Assembly (NCBI GenBank): GCA_017550525.1
Contig: JAFZOU010000050.1
Coordinates: 48,604-112,603 of the forward strand
Length of the DNA stretch: 64,000 bases
Direction: 5' to 3'
Source of the DNA: Bacteroidales bacterium
GTDB lineage: Bacteria > Bacteroidota > Bacteroidia > Bacteroidales > UBA932
Shown: piece by piece, positions 60,976 to 64,000 of the stretch
Position numbering within the stretch: position 1 is the stretch's first letter
Layout of the letters: each line of letters opens with the position of its first letter
Notes under the pieces: model-generated
What the model was told of the DNA's origin: nothing
Database searches by the model: none
Seen by the model: the letters and a program-made list of their open reading frames with translations, nothing else
Position numbers and translations under genes: made by a program

Positions 60976-62963
60976 CCTTCAAAGAAGAGATTCTTCAGGG
61001 CATTCCGGCCGGCCTGCCGGAAGCAAAGCCCTACGACAAAGATATCAACCACGCGCCAAAGCGCAAGGACATCCTTTCCCCGGAAGAAAAGGTGCTGGCC
61101 CTCAAAAACGCCCTCAGGTATTTCCCTGAAGCCGTTCACAAAGACCTTGCCCCGGAGTTTGCGGCAGAACTTAAAAACTACGGCCGTATATATATGTACA
61201 GGTATCGGCCTTCCTATAAGATATACGCGCGTCCCATAGACCAGTATCCTGCCAATTCCAGGCAGGCGGCCGCCATCATGGCCATGATCCAGAACAATCT
61301 GGACGAGCGTGTGGCACAGCATCCCCATGAGCTTATCATCTACGGAGGCAACGGCGCCATCTTCCAGAACTGGGCCCAGTACCGCCTCACCATGCAGTAC
61401 CTTGCCACAATGACGGATGAGCAGACCCTTGTCATGTACTCCGGCCACCCCCTTGGCCTTTTCCCCAGCCACAAGGACGCCCCGCGCGTTATTGTCACCA
61501 ATGGTATGGTCATCCCCAACTACTCAAAGCCGGACCACTGGGAAAAATTCAACGCCATGGGCGTGAGCCAGTACGGCCAAATGACCGCCGGCTCCTACAT
61601 GTACATAGGCCCCCAGGGCATTGTGCACGGCACCACCATCACCGTTATGAACGCTGCCCGTAAACAGGGTGGCAGCCCCGCCGGGAAGCTCTTTGTCACC
61701 GCCGGTCTTGGCGGAATGTCCGGTGCCCAGCCCAAGGCCGGAAACATAGCCGGCGTTGTGAGCGTAACTGCAGAAATCAACCCCAAAGCTGCTCAGAAGC
61801 GCTTCGATCAAGGGTGGGTGGATGAACTGCACACTGATCTTACAGAACTTATCGGCCGTATTAAAGAGGCCGTGGCCGCCAAAAAGCCCGTTTCCCTCGC
61901 TTACGTTGGCAATGTTGTGGACCTTTGGGAAAAACTGGCCGATGAAGGTGTCCACGTGGACCTTGGCTCCGACCAAACCTCCCTCCACAACCCCTGGGCC
62001 GGCGGATACTACCCCGTTGGCTACTCCCTTGAGGAATCCAAGAAGATGATGGCCGAGGATCCCGCCCGCTTCAAAGAAGCAGTTCAGGCATCCCTGCGCC
62101 GTCATGTAGCCGCCATCAACCGCCTTGCCGCAAAGGGGATGTACTTCTTTGACTACGGAAACGCATTCCTCCTTGAAAGTTCACGCGCCGGGGCCGATGT
62201 CCTTAAACCGGACGGCTCCTTCCGCTACCCTTCATACGTCCAGGATATCATGGGTCCGCTGTACTTCGACTACGGATTCGGCCCCTTCCGCTGGGTTTGC
62301 ATGAGCGAAAAACCCGAAGACCTTGCAAAGTCTGACGAACTTGCCGTGAAGGTGCTATCGGAGATTGCGGCCAACTCCCCCGAAGAGATTGCCGGCCAGA
62401 TGAGGGACAACATTCACTGGATCCAGGAAGCAGGCCGTAACCACCTTGTGGTAGGCTCCCAGGCCCGTATCCTTTACGCGGACTGCGAAGGCCGCACCAA
62501 GATAGCCCTTGCCTTCAACGAAGCCATACGTAAGGGTGAGATATCGGCCCCCATTGTCCTTGGCCGTGACCACCATGACGTCTCCGGCACAGACTCCCCC
62601 TTCCGCGAAACCTCCAACATCTACGACGGTTCCCGCTTCACCGCAGATATGGCTGTCCAGAATGTAATCGGTGACGGATTCCGCGGCGCCACCTGGGTAT
62701 CCATCCATAACGGCGGCGGGGTTGGCTGGGGAGAAGTAATCAACGGTGGCTTCGGGATGGTGATAGACGGCTCTGAAGACAGCGCCCGCCACATCAAGGA
62801 AATGCTCTTCTGGGACGTCAACAACGGCATTGCCCGCCGTAGCTGGGCCCGAAACGCCCCCGCCCGCTTTGCAATTGAGCGTGAAATGGCCCGTACGCCG
62901 GAGCTTAGGGTTACCCTCCCCAATGAGGCCGATGAAAACCTGATCAGAAAAACTTTAGACTAA
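60972..62963 (+). CDS. hutU: Urocanate hydratase
   Basis: 663 residues; longer than the ~560-residue E. coli-type enzyme, as in the clade found in Bacteroidota. The NAD+-binding regions IYGGNGAIFQNWAQYRLTMQYL and TAGLGGMSGAQPKAGNIAG, and RDHHDVSGTDSPFRET and HNGGGVGWGEVINGGFGMV near the end, are clear. It hydrates urocanate to imidazolone propionate. It overlaps ftcD by 4 bases and hutH by 1 (TAATG). Confidence 0.95.
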   Translation: MTFKEEILQGIPAGLPEAKPYDKDINHAPKRKDILSPEEKVLALKNALRYFPEAVHKDLAPEFAAELKNYGRIYMYRYRPSYKIYARPIDQYPANSRQAAAIMAMIQNNLDERVAQHPHELIIYGGNGAIFQNWAQYRLTMQYLATMTDEQTLVMYSGHPLGLFPSHKDAPRVIVTNGMVIPNYSKPDHWEKFNAMGVSQYGQMTAGSYMYIGPQGIVHGTTITVMNAARKQGGSPAGKLFVTAGLGGMSGAQPKAGNIAGVVSVTAEINPKAAQKRFDQGWVDELHTDLTELIGRIKEAVAAKKPVSLAYVGNVVDLWEKLADEGVHVDLGSDQTSLHNPWAGGYYPVGYSLEESKKMMAEDPARFKEAVQASLRRHVAAINRLAAKGMYFFDYGNAFLLESSRAGADVLKPDGSFRYPSYVQDIMGPLYFDYGFGPFRWVCMSEKPEDLAKSDELAVKVLSEIAANSPEEIAGQMRDNIHWIQEAGRNHLVVGSQARILYADCEGRTKIALAFNEAIRKGEISAPIVLGRDHHDVSGTDSPFRETSNIYDGSRFTADMAVQNVIGDGFRGATWVSIHNGGGVGWGEVINGGFGMVIDGSEDSARHIKEMLFWDVNNGIARRSWARNAPARFAIEREMARTPELRVTLPNEADENLIRKTLD

Positions 62964-64000
62964 TGCATATCATATCCTCAGCCCATCTCTCCCTGGAGAG
63001 AGTAAAACAGATAATAGATAACAAAGAGCAGCTGGTGCTTTCACCTGAATCCACCACAGCCATAGTAAAGTGCCGTGAGTACCTTGACCGGAAGATGGAA
63101 GACATAGACCATCCCGTGTACGGGGTCACAACGGGCTTCGGTTCCCTTTACAACGTAACTATCCCCAAGAAGGACCTCAGCCAGCTCCAGCACAACCTTG
63201 TCATGTCCCACGCCTGCGGCACCGGAGACACCGTGCGCCCTGAGATTGTGAAGCTGATGCTGCTCCTGAAGGTCCAGAACCTATCCTACGGCCATTCCGG
63301 CGTTCAGCTTTGCACCGTCCAGCGCCTCATTGACATGTTCAACAATGACGTCCTGCCGGTGGTGTACCAGCAGGGCTCTCTTGGCGCCTCCGGAGACCTG
63401 GCTCCCCTTGCACACCTGTGCCTGCCGCTTATCGGCCTTGGAGAGGTGCTATATAAAGGGAAGGTACGCCCGGCGGCCGATGTCTGGAAGGAGCTTGGCT
63501 GGGAGCCCATCACGCTTCAGTCAAAGGAGGGCCTGGCACTCCTTAACGGCACTCAGTTCATGAGCGCCCACGCTATCTGGAGCATTCTCAAGAGCATGAG
63601 GCTCTCCAGATGGGCCGATATTATCGGCGCCATATCCCTTGATGCCTACGACGGCCGCATTGAGCCTTTCCTCCCGCTCACGCATCAGCTGAGGCCCCAC
63701 ACCGGCCAGATCCTTACCGGCCGGAAGTTCATGGAGGTTCTTGAGGGCAGTGAGCTCATAGATAGGCCCAAGGAGCACGTCCAGGACCCTTACAGCTTCC
63801 GCTGCATTCCCCAGGTCCATGGCGCCGTGAAGGATAATATCCTGTATGTGAAGTCAGTGATAGAGAACGAGATAAATTCCGCCACCGATAACCCCAACAT
63901 CTTCCCCGATGAAGATATGGTGATATCGGCCGGAAACTTCCATGGAGAGCCCATTGCCATCCCCATGGACTCCCTGGCAATTGCCATGAGCGAGCTTGCC
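62963..64000 (+). CDS. hutH: Histidine ammonia-lyase, 3' end beyond window
   Basis: The first 346 codons are in the window. The MIO cofactor triad Ala142-Ser143-Gly144 (GSLGASGDLAPLAH) stands at the same residue numbers as in characterised histidine ammonia-lyases; YGVTTGFGSLYN (about 52) and QDPYSFRCIPQVHGAVKD are also typical. It removes ammonia from L-histidine to give urocanate. The start overlaps the hutU stop. An imidazolonepropionase (hutI) gene is not in the window and may follow. Confidence 0.94.
   Translation, partial: MHIISSAHLSLERVKQIIDNKEQLVLSPESTTAIVKCREYLDRKMEDIDHPVYGVTTGFGSLYNVTIPKKDLSQLQHNLVMSHACGTGDTVRPEIVKLMLLLKVQNLSYGHSGVQLCTVQRLIDMFNNDVLPVVYQQGSLGASGDLAPLAHLCLPLIGLGEVLYKGKVRPAADVWKELGWEPITLQSKEGLALLNGTQFMSAHAIWSILKSMRLSRWADIIGAISLDAYDGRIEPFLPLTHQLRPHTGQILTGRKFMEVLEGSELIDRPKEHVQDPYSFRCIPQVHGAVKDNILYVKSVIENEINSATDNPNIFPDEDMVISAGNFHGEPIAIPMDSLAIAMSELA

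Overview
The window is a chromosomal segment of about 54% G+C by eye, from a member of the Bacteroidota, most likely an uncultured gut Bacteroidales. The evidence is the recurrent -7 promoter box TAnnTTTG (usually TATCTTTG or TATATTTG) 15-25 bases before start codons, the near absence of Shine-Dalgarno sites, and lineage-typical families (DUF3810, histone H1-like Hc1, bifunctional FtcD, GH28, DPP-IV peptidase, TPR/outer-membrane-barrel pairs). Nearly the whole window is ordinary chromosome with short operons on both strands.

Layout. 0-2.7 kb: divergent promoters for a membrane protein cut by the window edge and for a ROK regulator plus aminotransferase. 2.7-4.1 kb: a REP-associated tyrosine transposase (RAYT) bracketed by paired 50-bp REP hairpins. 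4.1-9.5 kb: ketoreductase / FAD oxidoreductase / ketosynthase operon, an ABC-F ATPase and a secreted His-rich protein. 9.6-13.3 kb: mnmA-lplA facing a dihydrolipoyl dehydrogenase. 13.4-18.4 kb: small membrane protein, DPP-IV, GH28, tRNA-Val, GreA, nucleosidase. 18.4-20.2 kb: three accessory genes between two copies of a palindromic repeat, one gene (GNAT) internally deleted.

20.3-32 kb is the most unusual block. It is a tightly coupled minus-strand operon of zinc-ribbon protein, transmembrane Ser/Thr kinase with a peptidoglycan-binding tail, an 1109-residue protein with four AAA+ modules, zinc-ribbon/FHA protein, PP2C phosphatase and a membrane metallophosphoesterase. A 584-residue membrane protein of unknown family is transcribed divergently from it. 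Together they look like a complete phospho-threonine signalling circuit (kinase, reader, eraser) acting on a CbxX-type AAA+ machine.

32-53.5 kb is housekeeping: CpsB-like phosphatase, DUF3810, EamA exporter, Hsp20, tig-clpP-clpX, gyrB with a PgpH-like HD hydrolase, outer-membrane barrel with a TPR lipid/envelope-type partner, ftsE, nth, a SAM methyltransferase, phosphohexomutase and SDR. 53.5-59.3 kb: tRNA-Ala, two ABC transporter loci (one with a YtrA-type GntR regulator), Hc1, and a repeat-dense intergenic region. 59.3-64 kb: the histidine-degradation operon ftcD-hutU-hutH, with hutH cut by the window end.

Two genome-scale signals stand out. First, the heptamer GGCCGAT (either strand) occurs about 120 times, evenly on both strands, in all sorts of genes and reading frames and in intergenic hairpins, roughly twelve times the chance expectation. 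Second, several unrelated palindromic repeat families are found both between genes and in-frame inside genes (mnmA, the ABC-F gene, the FHA gene and above all the methyltransferase at 49.5-51 kb). This resembles the protein-inserted palindromes of Rickettsia and implies an active or recently active hairpin-repeat ecology.
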